This document shows, piece after piece, positions 1-17,183 of a DNA stretch of 64,000 nucleotides. The DNA is from Asterella californica. Its lineage: Eukaryota > Streptophyta > Marchantiopsida > Marchantiales > Aytoniaceae. The first letter of the stretch is position 1. Each line of letters starts with the position of its first letter. The stretch spans positions 9,858,001 through 9,922,000 of the forward strand of contig JAYKYS010000009.1 of assembly GCA_036924285.1 (NCBI GenBank), written 5' to 3'. The notes below the pieces were generated by a model. It saw only the letters and a program-made list of their open reading frames with translations. It had not been told where the DNA came from and ran no database searches. The position numbers and the translations under genes were made by a program.

Positions 1-21
1 TACCAGAGCGTTCCTCTCCTT

Positions 22-333
22 TCAACTTGCTTTGTAGGAGAACGTAGAGGATTGCTGGGTTTTCTTTCTTTGCAGTCGGTGGAGCATCCGGAGTCCCAAG
101 AAGTGTATGAGAGCAAGAGGTTTCGGTCCTTCCGCTTCCACCATCCATTTTAGCAAGCGTCGACGAGAGGCTAGTCGATCACAGCTCCACAAGGTATGTT
201 CTAAGGTTTCAGTTCTTTCCCGCGTGCAGGTTAGAGGATTGAGAGTTGAAACACCGACCCGGCCCATAATTTCTTGCGTCCAGCACTGTATCTCCTTGTC
301 TGTTGCTCCTCTTGTGTGTCCCACGTGCTGCAA
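22..333 (-). pseudogene. LINE-like reverse transcriptase zinc-binding remnant
   Basis: A 103-codon open frame on the minus strand. It contains a Cys, then ETLEHTLWSC about 10 residues on, then an Arg-rich tail. That spacing resembles the zinc-binding domain found downstream of reverse transcriptase in plant LINE elements, where Cys and His residues surround an ETxEHLLWSC-like core. No reverse transcriptase or endonuclease part is present, so at most this is a small fragment at the window edge. It is not in frame with any neighbour. An unrelated chance frame cannot be excluded. Confidence 0.35.
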
Positions 334-456
334 ATATGAATGTGGATTGCTTTTCTGGGATTTTACATTGCGCTACAGCACTGTTACCTCTCCTGGCAGA
401 TGAAGAACTGGGATTTTCCGACTGAAGGAGGCGAGCAAGGTGTTAGTCAGTTTTGT

Positions 457-770
457 TTATTCCTTTCCATCGTTGGTTTGGCATTTAGTGTGAAGATGGG
501 AATTTCTCTGATTGGAAGTTTCTTGCGCCTCTTTAAGTCTCGAGATCACCTCTAGCAGGCCATCCTTATTTCTTTCCACGGTCGCTAAAACCTCCGCAAC
601 AGTTTTCTCAACGAATACTCCTCCGATCATTCGAGAACACTTCCTGTTGGGGTCCAGTAATCGAATTGCGTCGATCACGAACGTGTGCTCACTTAATTCC
701 ATCTCCATTTTGGTGATTTTCGAGTGAAGCTGATTCAGCTCGGAACTCCCTTTTCTCGCCAACAGGCTGC
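457..770 (-). pseudogene. Prefoldin subunit 2-like fragment
   Basis: The minus-strand frame reads through about 85 residues that match the core of eukaryotic prefoldin subunit 2. The match covers the first helix (SELNQLHSKI), the EMELSEHTFVIDAI segment, the RKCSRMIGGVFVEKTV beta-hairpin region and the NKDGLLEVISRL second helix. Prefoldin is a cytosolic hexameric co-chaperone that hands actin and tubulin to the CCT chaperonin. The expected N-terminal residues are replaced by unrelated sequence. The C-terminal coiled coil ending in a KYKIRI-like motif is missing after about codon 95. No start context or flanking exon was found on either side. I read it as a truncated copy, either a retrocopy or a broken duplicate; an exon of an intact gene is less likely. 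Confidence 0.6.
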
Positions 771-812
771 TCGTCCATAAGTTAGAGATGCTTATCTGTC
801 TGAACACCCGCC

Positions 813-866
813 ATCGCTACGGGCGTCGTTCCTATCGCGGTGACGCCCGTAGCGATAGGAACGACG
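813..866. repeat. Interlocked (circularly permuted) inverted repeat
   Basis: Two perfect 15-bp inverted repeats interlock. Bases 813-827 pair with 842-856, and 824-838 pair with 852-866. The 5' arms overlap by 4 bases and the 3' arms by 5. The right half is therefore the reverse complement of a 21-bp unit, but circularly permuted, giving an A-B-A'-B' order instead of a simple hairpin. It lies just upstream, in minus-strand sense, of the prefoldin-like fragment. Confidence 0.85.
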
Positions 867-870
867 ATAA

Positions 871-1873
871 GAACTTAAGCTTTGATTCCTCTGTTTTATC
901 CTCGTGTCACGGCTTTGTCGATTTATAGCCTTCTCACTTTGTTAGTCGCTGGTTCATCCAGCGCTATATGATTTGCGGGTAGCTATAGTCTACGCGCCAG
1001 TTACGTCTTCCAAGCGCACAAATTACTTGTCTTTGATTGGGTGTTGCAGTTCTGGAGTTACAGAATTCTGAAAGTACATGCTCCTAGCTGTACGTGTGAT
1101 AAAGTCCCCTGATATTGATATCCAGATTAGTAGCCTCATTAACACTGGAGTGCGTCCATGATCTGTTCCTGTTGGCATCGGAGGATTTGGAACTGGAGAC
1201 ATACCCATATGCATCACCCGTAATATCGAACTAAACTTTGATCTTCGTTTACGTTTCCGTCCGGTTTGCTCTGGTGGATAAACACTAAGGCAAGTATACT
1301 AAACCTCTTAACAGCAATGTTAAACCTTGATCTTCGTGAAGGTCTGCCGAAGTTATACAAGTTGTGTAACCTCACGTTAATTTTACTCAAAATTTTCGTA
1401 TGAAAATGGATGCGGTTCTATGGCTCGAGAAGGGAGTTAGTCCCTGCCGTGAATCTTGAGCGAATTACTGCCATTTAGCTGATCGGTGGATCTTTTGTTT
1501 AGGTGTTGCCCCATTTGTAGTGTATACATTTGTAGATGAATGTAACTCAAATCTCACTCTCCTTGGGTTCTAAGTTCATAATACATTTACTTCATTCTGG
1601 ATCTTCGATATCTGCAGTACAGTAATGAGTAAGTCAAGTATTTGCAACTCCTGCATACTCCAAAACGGCTGAAGTCAAGAGGTTACATAACTTAGACGAG
1701 CTTGGATTGTTCTAGAAGGCTGTGCCAGATGATCATGATCCATTGGGTTTGCTTGGCTCAACATGATTCATTCGCTTTCCTGTTTGATCTTGATTCGACA
1801 GGCAAGCAGTTGTCTATTCCCGTGCTGCAAGCTATCAACGCTTGCCGGAAGCTGGGGCGATACAGCTGCGTGA
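871..1873. other. Upstream region of PEX6
   Basis: No coding similarity was recognised in these 1,000 bases. The region probably holds the promoter and 5' leader of the downstream PEX6 gene. No confident TATA box or transcription start was identified. Short open frames here show no family resemblance. Confidence 0.5.
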
Positions 1874-8191
<6,318 letters not shown>

Positions 8192-10675
8192 GCATATTCT
8201 AGACACAGTTCGCTGCGTTCATTCAGTAAAGAGCTTCTTTCCGGGATGTTTACCGGTAACCTCCTCGTGCATTGTACAGTGTGAAATATATGATGATGAG
8301 GGGTAGCCGAACACTAATTTGTCACCGTGGGGCATTAGTTGGGGTTCTTTCATGAGCAAATTGCCAGTTTGCCAAGAATGTAATGCAAGCCTAGGACTGG
8401 ATTCTGTTGCCAGTCAGATGTACCATCACCTCTCATTATAGCAGTGAAGTTGCTTATCGTCTTACTTTACCTTCAAAACCTTGTTCATGTTGTCCTTGCC
8501 TACAATCTCCTTGACGGCCGTTGATAATATGTCCAGTTGTACTTTTGTTTCCTTCACAGTGTACTAGTTGGGAGGCACTTCGCTGATGGATGCTTGTGAT
8601 CGTCCAGCTTGTGGATATTGCATCATTCGGTGTAGAGCAGGTTGTTCCTTTGTAATCCATAACAAGTTAACTTGGATCGTAACGAAGAATAAAGTTGGGG
8701 TGATTTGGACGAGAGGAGCAACTGTGCAAGAAATAATTGACGGCTGTCATACTAATTAATTCTGTTATGAGTTTGATATACTTACACTGATCGCGAGGAG
8801 CAGAAATACAAAAGTGACAGATGGTTTTATGAATCTTTGTGGCTCACATATGTGCAAGAACTCTCAGTGGCTCGCATATTATCATCCCGGCTCTGTAAGA
8901 TAATCTTGCTAGAGATTCTTGAAATGTCTTACTACATCTTTCTAGAATGCATCGTAGAATGCTGTGGAATTTCCTGATAGTAGGAGGAGGCCTGCATATC
9001 AGCTGAGGCACGTTTCGTGTACCATACGAAACGTAATTAATGCAAGACATGTTTATTCTGCTTCTCCTCCAAACAGCGGATCCCTAGATGTGTCTGTGCT
9101 CGGATACTATTCTTTTTGCACGTTACGCAGGCGACTTGGCACCGACTAAATCTTTCTGCGATTGCATATTACTCTTCCAGTCCACGTTACTGCAGGTGCC
9201 ACGAGAAGGAGCGACTGCCGTTTGTTTTTGTTTTCGTCGTTTCTGCTCTTCTAGTATAGTATAATGAATTATTAGCGCTGAAGGTAAGCTAGTATAATAG
9301 TGATTATAATCTGTGTATTATTATAAAAATCAATTTTAATTTCAAAAGCTTGCGAAGGTCAACTTCCTTCTATGAGTTCAACTTATGTCAAATTTTGTTT
9401 TACTAGATAATTTTGTTTTTGGTTACCCCATAATCATTTAAATCTGTATTCATTTGTTTTGCATAAGTGGTGATTGAGAGAAATTATTTGAGACGTTCTT
9501 ATATATCATAAGACATGGGATAATATCTTAGTTTATTCATTTATGTTTAGATCCTTCACCTTCACTTAAAGATGGATGATCGCATAGACTATTTTGTTTC
9601 ACTAATATTCTCCTAGCAGAAATTCGCATAAAATATCCATTGAAAATTTCAAAGATAGAACTTAGAAAATTTGTTACTGAGGGTAAAGCCGACTCCATAA
9701 TGTGGTTATAACCAATCATTACATTCGTTCATAAGGTTATAAATTGTTTAAATATAGGAGTGCTTCGAGATACCAGTTCAATCACGTTTCGGAGTAAGAT
9801 ATATTCAAGAACAGTCTGATGGGATTTTTAATTTTCTTATTAAACCCCAGTGCTGGTACAAAGAAGAAAGAATGATCTTTTTAGAAAGAATTTTATTTTC
9901 TATTTATAAAGAATAGTTTTCTTTTCCTCCTCGAATGCTTTAGATTTCAAAGAAGATATTGTTTTGTCCGGAAAAGTCACAAAAATTCCATTTCAGTATT
10001 TCTCAGTCGATACTTAGTAATTAGTTCTGGAGTAAATCACATCGTGTAAAGTCTTGGAGAGTGTTGATTTAACCTTTTACATAACAGAATTCTTCTCCTT
10101 AGGAAAGTTTTATCACTAAAATCTTTTGGATATAACGATTAAATTTCAGCGTTAAAATTAAATACCAGCCCACCCGCAGACTGAAGTGCTCCTGGTTGCA
10201 AGACATATCTCCAGGGGCACCGGAGGTTTAAACTGAAATATTAAATTGATAATTAAAATAAGTTTTCATCAACGTGCGTTTTCATCATAATTTCTAGGAA
10301 AATATCAAATACAGTTGAAATTTTGTATGAGATAGGCTCGAAGATAAGATTTCCACTCATTATATGGGTGCAACTCCTGTTTTGTGCTCACGTATTTCAT
10401 GTTTTTCATAATTTTGGAGCTGAGAAGGTGGGACCGGTAATACCAAAGAATTCCCCGATTTTTCTTGGCAACAAACATGGTTTTCCGGCAAACGTAGCAA
10501 GAGAAAGTGCCTGCTGTGTGACGAAAACCGGAGCTAAAATGCGACCTGAACGAGCCTTCAGTTACGAACAAGACGAATTTCGAACTCGTTTCAGTATCTG
10601 ACGAAGGACCGACGAAGAGCTTGCGGGGACGAGAGGAGAGGAGAGGAGAAGCGAAGCCCGAGGAAGTGGGGAATC
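8192..10675. other. Intergenic: PEX6 3' region and AT-rich spacer
   Basis: The first few hundred bases are probably PEX6 3' untranslated sequence. From about 9240 to 10330 the DNA turns AT-rich, with short open frames that lack family similarity. The last 100 bases, with GAGGAGAGGAGA-like purine tracts, are the probable 5' leader of the glutaredoxin gene. No RNA gene was recognised. Confidence 0.5.
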
Positions 10676-12558
10676 ATGAGCATGGAGAGAAAGATCGGTG
10701 TCCCGAGCAGGAGAGTGTTGCTCGGGCTGGGCCTCGTGGTAGTGTTCTGCCTGGGGTTGTGGATGCAAGTGAATGCGGCTTCGGAGAATCCGTCTATGAC
10801 GTTTGTGAAGAAAACCATCGCTTCTCACTCCATTGTTATCTTCTCCAAATCCTACTGCCCGTGAGTATCTGCTCTCCTCTCCTTACGTCTTCTCCTCCGC
10901 TGTTCTCTTCAGTTATGTCTCTATCTTCTGGGCTCTGATCCTACGAGGATTATGGTTTTCCCACATCATCCAGTGTTGGATGGTGTTCTGGGCTGCTGAT
11001 CATTCACAAAATGGACTGATTGATCACCACAGTTAGATGTTGCGGCCTGAGGACGTTAAGGCTCGTCGACGTGGTTTCCGATTGATCCTATCGTTCTTCG
11101 TTGCAGCTTTCAGCACTTGAATGTAACACCTTCAGAAAGCACCAGGTTTTGCGGACACACGGGTGATTATGACGACTAGTTTTCTGAGGTTTTCATTGAT
11201 ATCTAGCGGGGGCTCAAACCCATGCACAGTATCGACAGTTTTCTGGTTGAAAGCTGTAGGTATGATTAGAACTGGGTTTTGCATCCAGTTCCGAGTTTGC
11301 AGATTTCAGTAGGGGACATAGTAGATCGAACTGGTTGCAAATCAGTGTTCAGATCAATCACTGGAGATGAGGAGGCACTAATCCCTGCCCATTGGCTTCA
11401 CAGCTGGTGAGCACTTCACCAACTAGGAGCTCATGTTCTGAGCTTCTTTGTTTGATACTTAGGGTAGTCTAGGTTGAAAAGTGTTACGTGTTTTAACTTT
11501 TTCCCCATGATAGCCCAAATCGAAGGTAATGAACTTCAAAACGACTCATGACGTATAAAGTGTTAGTCATAAAAAGAATATCCGAACCTCGTGATACAAC
11601 AGAGTGGGTTTGAATCAGGATTGTAAGGCAGATAATGATTAATGGCTCCGTAGTTCCCGAGGTTTGTGGAGAGCAAGAGGTAAGAAGAAAACATAAGGTT
11701 GAAACACTGGACATGACTACCAATTCCAGTAAAGTGTTGACATTGTACTTTGTTTTTTGGTAAGGTACCTTGTTATGAACCCTAGAAGTGAATAGCATCA
11801 AAATTAGTGCTTATGCTCGCATGTTTGAAGAGGTAGGAAATTCTGTTCAGACTCATAGAAAGTAAGTATCTTGGTCATTCGCTCTCACCGTCCTTCAGCT
11901 GGTTCCTCCAAACCAGAACTTACTAGATTCTCGACGAAAATGTTCGAAGGCGCGTGAACATTTTATGTAGTTTGTATGGCAATACAGAATGGTTTTCCTC
12001 TAACGTTTGATTGTTTCGTCGACTGCTGAAGGTATTGCAAACGAGCGAAATCTGTTTTCCAGCAGTTGAACGAGATTCCGTTCGTTGTGGAGCTAGACTT
12101 GCGAGGTGAACTCATAGTAACATTCTTTCCTCCTGACTGCTTGTTGCACGGTTGCTCTCTGTGTGTCAGTCGTGCTTAGATATGATCTGGTAAAGATGTG
12201 GGGAATCACATTCTTCACCTCGCTCTGAAGGAGGTTGTGTTGGATGACAGAGGACGGTGGAAGGATTCAAGCAGCGTTGTCGGAGCTGGTTGGGAGACGC
12301 ACTGTTCCACAAGTATTCATTGATGGAGAGCATATTGGAGGCTCGGATGGTATCTTCCTTGATTTGCCGGAGTGTTTGTTTGAATATGTCCCGTTGTGTC
12401 GTAGAATATTTTGATTCTGCACGCAGGAATTCACATGTCCCGCGTGTCATAAAATGCTAACCATTAATTACGTGCCTTGTCCTACAGACACAGTGGAAGC
12501 GTACAACAACGGGAAGCTGCAAAAGCTGTTGGATGCGAAACAGTCTGGTGAACTTTGA
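10676..12558 (+). CDS. CPYC-type glutaredoxin with N-terminal membrane/signal segment
   Basis: Small dithiol oxidoreductase that reduces disulfides and glutathione mixed disulfides. Four exons, 10676-10860, 12032-12105, 12251-12349 and 12488-12558, join in frame to 142 residues. Residues 13-33 form a hydrophobic signal-anchor or signal peptide after a basic start. The mature domain begins near residue 38. The active site CPYC (61-64) is split by intron 1 after the first two bases of the Pro codon. The glutathione-binding TVPQVFIDG loop (cis-Pro) and the GGSDT motif are intact. Layout and length fit the plant C3/C4 class with an ER/secretory leader. Intron 1 is 1.17 kb and holds weak tRNA-like sequence. 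A second in-frame ATG lies two codons downstream. Family is certain; the exact paralogue name is not. Confidence 0.93.
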
Positions 12559-12710
12559 TGACGCCCTTTGCATCCAGACAAAGCTTCAGTCTGTTAAATT
12601 CATTCGAGACACGTAACAGAGAAGACCAGAAACGTAACCTGCTCTTCCGTTTTGCAGGCGATTGGCAGCATGACAATGCTTGAGTTTGTGTTGACCTTGA
12701 GCCAAGGACT

Positions 12711-12716
12711 AATAAA
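12711..12716 (+). terminator. Candidate polyadenylation signal AATAAA
   Basis: A canonical AATAAA lies 153 bases after the glutaredoxin stop codon. This is a plausible 3' end signal in a plant gene but is not proof of use. Confidence 0.35.
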
Positions 12717-14859
12717 CAAGTGATATGCGTGCCTTCTCCGAGCAGAGACTCTTAGTCTTTTGAGTTTTTGATGTCTACCATCTTGCACCTGCTGTCTTTT
12801 GCCACTATTGTTACATGGAACCGGAAAGGGGCAATCCATTCAGCAAAACCAATCAGTTTCCATTTAGCGGTAAGTCGCGAGTACATTGTTCGCTTTCACA
12901 TATCAGTATACCAACCTAATTTTGTGATTCGGCAAACGGGAATCATGAAGATTAGGAACCTTGGGTCTCCTTCAGGACTAAAGTATGCAGGCCAAGTGCT
13001 AAACAGTGTCACTACTTTTAAGTGCAGTATCATGCCAGATTGGAACCAAAGTTGGGTACATCAGAAATGTTATTTTCTTGTCTCAGTCCTCGCCCTCTCA
13101 ATCAGAAACTCCGTAACTAACAGAACTAGACCTCAAACTACACGGTTCCCGAGTGGGTTAATACATAAATGTACTGCTGAGACCTTGAAAGGAGGTAATC
13201 TGCCAATGTAGTCATGAAAAAGTCGCAAGTTTAGACTGGACCGCGTGATTATTTGTATTTTACCAGTGATAGCATAAGCTGCATAGATTCGCGTATCATG
13301 TAAGATTCTAATGTTTTCTACTTTGAAAAAGTGATGATTCATTCGGCCTTCTTGCCAAACGGCTTACCGCTTAGACTCTTATAAACTGTTATACGGTGTA
13401 TAGTGCACAGGTGCCCCGGGTCAAGATCATTTGTAATAGGCTATGATAGTTGAATGCGTTTCTCCTGCCTGCATGTGTCCTAGTACAACAACAGTACCCT
13501 TAGATATGTTAGATCTCACTTAACTGTACTTCGACCCAGTAACCATCTCAATGAAGAAAACGCGCAAATATAATTGGGAGAATGTGTAATCACATTGGAG
13601 ATCGACTCGGCCGTCTGAGGTTGGGACTGTGTGAAGCATGGATAACGAAGCTAAAGAAGTTCCGTCCTTGTGTGTGTCATGAGATCAGTACAGTATTGCT
13701 TTACTTTTCTGTATTTCTTGTGTTTCCACATTCATGTTGTCGCTTCAGGTTTCTAATTCCATATGGGCTATTGAGGAATAGAATTTGTGCCGTCAAGATT
13801 GTCTGACAATCTCGAACACTGACGTATCGTAGTGGTATTTAAAAGGCTGGTTTTCCATTATGGTGGAACAGATGACTGTCGCATTTTGATTCGTTTCTTT
13901 GGTGTTTATTTGTAAATTTGGAATTTTTATTATGAGATGTAAATGTCACGAGACAGGGGCGGGTGTTCTATTTATTCGGGCGAATTGGAGCGGCCGTGGA
14001 CCCCGATTGAAATTCACATTGCCAGGCTAGAGCCCTCTTGGCAGCCGAAGGCGTCGCCTCTTGAGCGTTGTATATTGGACTTGACAAAATTTTGAACGTT
14101 TGGAGACAAGTAGCAAAGAATGCATAGCTGACCGGTAGTAGCAAACAAGGCATAGCTGGTTCGGAGAATGATATATCATATGATCGCAAAGAAATAGCTG
14201 TTCTGAGGGAATAGCTGGTGGTGCAGAAAGAGTATACTATATCATCGTAAAGAAGTAGGTGCTCCGAAGGCTTACGTTCTGTACATGCATCTACGTTATC
14301 TCAGACTGCTGTTGCATGTGTTAACTACAAGGTAAGTACTGTCATCTGCCGCTAGACGAAGTCCGCTGGACTTGTATGGGAAAGCATCTTGTAGAACAGA
14401 GGAAAATATTAGCGAGTGGAATGTATTCCGGTAGTTCGCGTTGTTGCCTTTATTCGTGTTGTGGGAAGCATTTTCTTCTTGCTCGGTCTCTTTGTCTTTG
14501 TTTGTGGAGTCTTCGTATCTGGCAAAGTACTTTCCTTTGCAATGGAGACCGCGATTGTTTTTTCTGTAGAAAAATATGTTGTCCATGTCTCCTGGAGTTA
14601 TGTCTTGCGGCTGGATGAGAGAATTTCATAGCGCGTCCGATCTCTTCTTTTGTATGTTGCATCAGCTGGATGAGAGAATTTCATAGCGCGTCCGATCTCT
14701 TCTTTTGTATGTTGCATCAACCCTCTAAGGGATATCATGTGCTTCTCGGACTTCAGCATAGCACGCAAGCAACCTTGGAAAGTTGTATACATGGGGTGAG
14801 GATTTTATACTTGTTAAATTGTACTGCTCTGGGTAGGATGTAGTTTGTTAGCTCTATGT
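12717..14859. other. Spacer with short tandem duplications
   Basis: No gene was recognised. Around 14151-14270 two diverged copies of a unit of about 60 bases, carrying ATAGCTG...ATATATCATatgATCG-like sequence, follow one another. A perfect duplication follows at 14610-14719. The rest is unstructured sequence between the glutaredoxin gene and the outer retroelement. Confidence 0.5.
14610..14719. repeat. Perfect 55-bp tandem duplication
   Basis: Bases 14610-14664 are repeated without a mismatch at 14665-14719. Identity over 55 bases next to otherwise decayed DNA implies a recent duplication, or an assembly artefact. Confidence 0.95.
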
Positions 14860-15473
14860 TGTCGAGGAGAGTCTTTTTTTTGTGAGCTTTCTAATTGTGA
14901 TTAATTGTGAGGTAGAGGTTGAATAAAAAGACAAGGATCAATCAGCTCGTCAACAATAGCTAAAGTCTCTCACCGATATTAATTATTATCTAACATCTCT
15001 ATTCAATAAGATCAATTCTCATCCATATACAACAATAGAAGAAACTCGAACTCCTAATGCTTTATTTCTCTTTCAGTGAAAGTTCAAATCTTCCACAGAT
15101 TGTCAAAGCAATCTCCATTCAATAAGGTCGTCATCCATCCGTTCATCAAAATCGATCTCCACTCAATAAGCTTATCACACGTTCATCAGAAAGAAATTAC
15201 TCTCCAACAATCAGTTCTCACTCAATTAGATCGGCTCCGCTCATCATTAAGCAGATTCACTTCCAAACAATCTAATAAATGAAATTAAAACTGTTAAATC
15301 CTTATTCTTCTCTCTAGGGCAACCTCACAACTAAAATCTCTCAGAAATTTGATCTTCTCAGTCCTTGTCTTCCTCCCGTGCACCTCAACGATTCTCTTTG
15401 GAAAAGATACAATATCTCTCTTTGGCATCCATTTTATCCAAAACTCTAACATCCCAGTTAAGCTAGGGTCATC
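14860..15473 (-). repeat. Probable 3' LTR of the outer element
   Basis: Repeats 23760-24421 in direct orientation with many small differences. Both copies include a patchwork of short repeated phrases of the kind TTCACCA...CTCCACTCAATAAG. Its upper edge adjoins internal coding sequence that ends in a purine-rich tract on the minus strand, as expected before a 3' LTR. Confidence 0.55.
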
Positions 15474-15720
15474 TTCGAGCAAGCATCTCACATTCATCTT
15501 CGTCATCATCAGTCACTGTCAATAGTTGGACTCTCCCTGCCAACTTCCATCAACCTCGATAGTGTTGGTACCAACAACCAACTTTTCCTGCTGGTATCTC
15601 TCATCATCGATCTCTTGAAAATACACTTTCTCAAATTTTGCATCATTCACATAAGTCCCAAGCACATCTATCATCCGACTCCTACTTGTTGAGACATCAC
15701 CTGTCTCTTTCGTTTGATGA
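15474..15720 (-). pseudogene. Outer-element gag-pol continuation, left of the nested insertion
   Basis: On the minus strand this segment resumes the polyprotein cut at 20934. The first residues include KETGD, then IDVLGTYVNDAKFEKVYF and DGSWQGESNY. The frame contains stops soon after. The join 20934 to 15720 across the nested element restores the reading expected for gypsy polyproteins, where an IIDxIKRKRQ-like motif sits at this place. The break is therefore an insertion, not a rearrangement. Confidence 0.55.
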
Positions 15721-15995
15721 TGTCACGTCAGTTTAGCACCTCGGTTAGGTTGACCGAGTGCGGAGTGACTAATCCCGATAGGGCCGTTAGAACGAGTTCT
15801 TGGGATGACCCACTAGAGGTATACTTCGCAGATAGGACTTGGAGGCCTTAGTTCTTCAAGTTGAGCCTTCAAGCTCTTAGCTATGGTGGATAGTCTTGGT
15901 GAGTGCAGTATGAAATCTCTACGAGTATAGACTGGATTTGGCTCGACTTTAGTGATCGTTTAGTGCCCGTTGGCATGGTGGCGTGAGTACATACC
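15721..15995 (+). repeat. Terminal block A1 (5' end of nested element)
   Basis: About 275 bases that recur at 20534-20817 (A2) and, inverted, at about 61352-61626 and 49230-49490 in the second element. Similarity stops at the phrase GAGTACATACC. After this point the 5' end continues into leader sequence, whereas the 3' copies continue into block B. Confidence 0.85.
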
Positions 15996-17183
15996 GTTTA
16001 TCACTTGAAGAACTCAAATTCTGGTCACAGATTTTTGCGGGTGGTATCTCCGGAGTTTACAAATCGTTGGTATCTTCGATTTACGAGTGCGAGCGTGCGC
16101 AGAGTGGTTCTTTTTGGTTGTGTGATCGATCGCTGTGTGGATTACTACTGTTGAACATGTTCTTGGTCGGATTTGGTGGTGAGGAAGCGCTGCTGGAATT
16201 TCTTGTCACAGATTTTGATGTCAATTTGAGGTCAACAAAAGTGCATCGAGCGAGCGTCAAGTTGGCATGAGTCAGCAATTTCTGGTGCTGAAGAGTGCAG
16301 TAGGTGTGTGTTGGGAAGACGATTTCAATGCACCAAAAATCGTTCGATTTGATGAAAGATCGAAGTAGTTACAAGCCGAAGAAGGTCGTGGGTGATCCAA
16401 AATCTGATGTAAACCTGTTTGCGAGTGCCAATTTGGCAGATTTTGACCTTTTGGAGTGTGTTTTTGACCTCTAAGTTGCTGTTTTGGGTGTGTTCTCTTT
16501 ATAAGCGTCCTTCTTGTGACTCGAGTTTGTACTCTACTCCAAGCGGAGCGGAGCGGAGAGTAAGCGGGAGTGTCGAGGTGTGGAGTGCGTGTTAGGAGGC
16601 TTTGAGGAGTAGAGGTGCGTGAGAGCGGAGTGCGAGAGTGCGGAGACGGAGCAAAGCTCGAGCTCGAGCCCGCCGCAAGCCAGCTTGGTGGCGTGCGTGA
16701 GAGAGGTCTGCAAGTTTCAGTTGTGTGAGAAGTGTAAAATCAGTAGGTCACCCATCTCAACACTATTCATGGACTTGCACACTTAACTCTGTAGTCTTAG
16801 TTTTGACTTTACCACTAGATTAATAGCTCTTGGTGTCTTACAAGAATGCGTGTAAGTACTTATGGACTTGTTTAAGGTAGTAGAAGATCTTCTCGTACGT
16901 TCCTAGAAGGGTGGTAGGGCGACCTCATAGTATTAAGGAGAAGCTATAGTTGTGGTAGTGTTTGCTTACATCGTAGAGACGCGTAAGGAGGCAGTTGGTG
17001 GCAGTTGTCTTTGGTGAGCTAGTAGAGCTATCACGTAGATATTTTTGGAGCTGCTAGAAGTGTGGACATCTAGTTAGTGACATTAAGTACCAATTACGAC
17101 AGTTGGTGATCATATATTGTGCATGTGATCACTGAAGAAGAGACGTCAGTCCGGGTGAGAATAGATTTTCTTTATATGAATGT
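15996..17183 (+). other. Leader region of nested element
   Basis: Non-coding sequence between block A1 and gag, shared with the minus-strand element at 58784-61351. It includes a GC-rich, repetitive stretch near 16530-16690 built from GAGCGGAG/GTGCGGAG phrases, which could be a structured or promoter-like leader. No canonical methionine-initiator-tRNA primer-binding site was found. Confidence 0.55.

Noticed and set aside
11190..11450. SINE inside glutaredoxin intron 1
   Set aside because: B-box-like GGGTTTGAGCCCCC and A-box-like TAGTTGGTGAAGTGCTC occur on the minus strand, but they are about 200 bases apart with no tail or target duplication.
12768..13211. 147-codon plus-strand open frame after glutaredoxin
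   Set aside because: No domain, no splice partner, and amino-acid make-up typical of untranslated DNA. It lies in the 3' region of the glutaredoxin gene.
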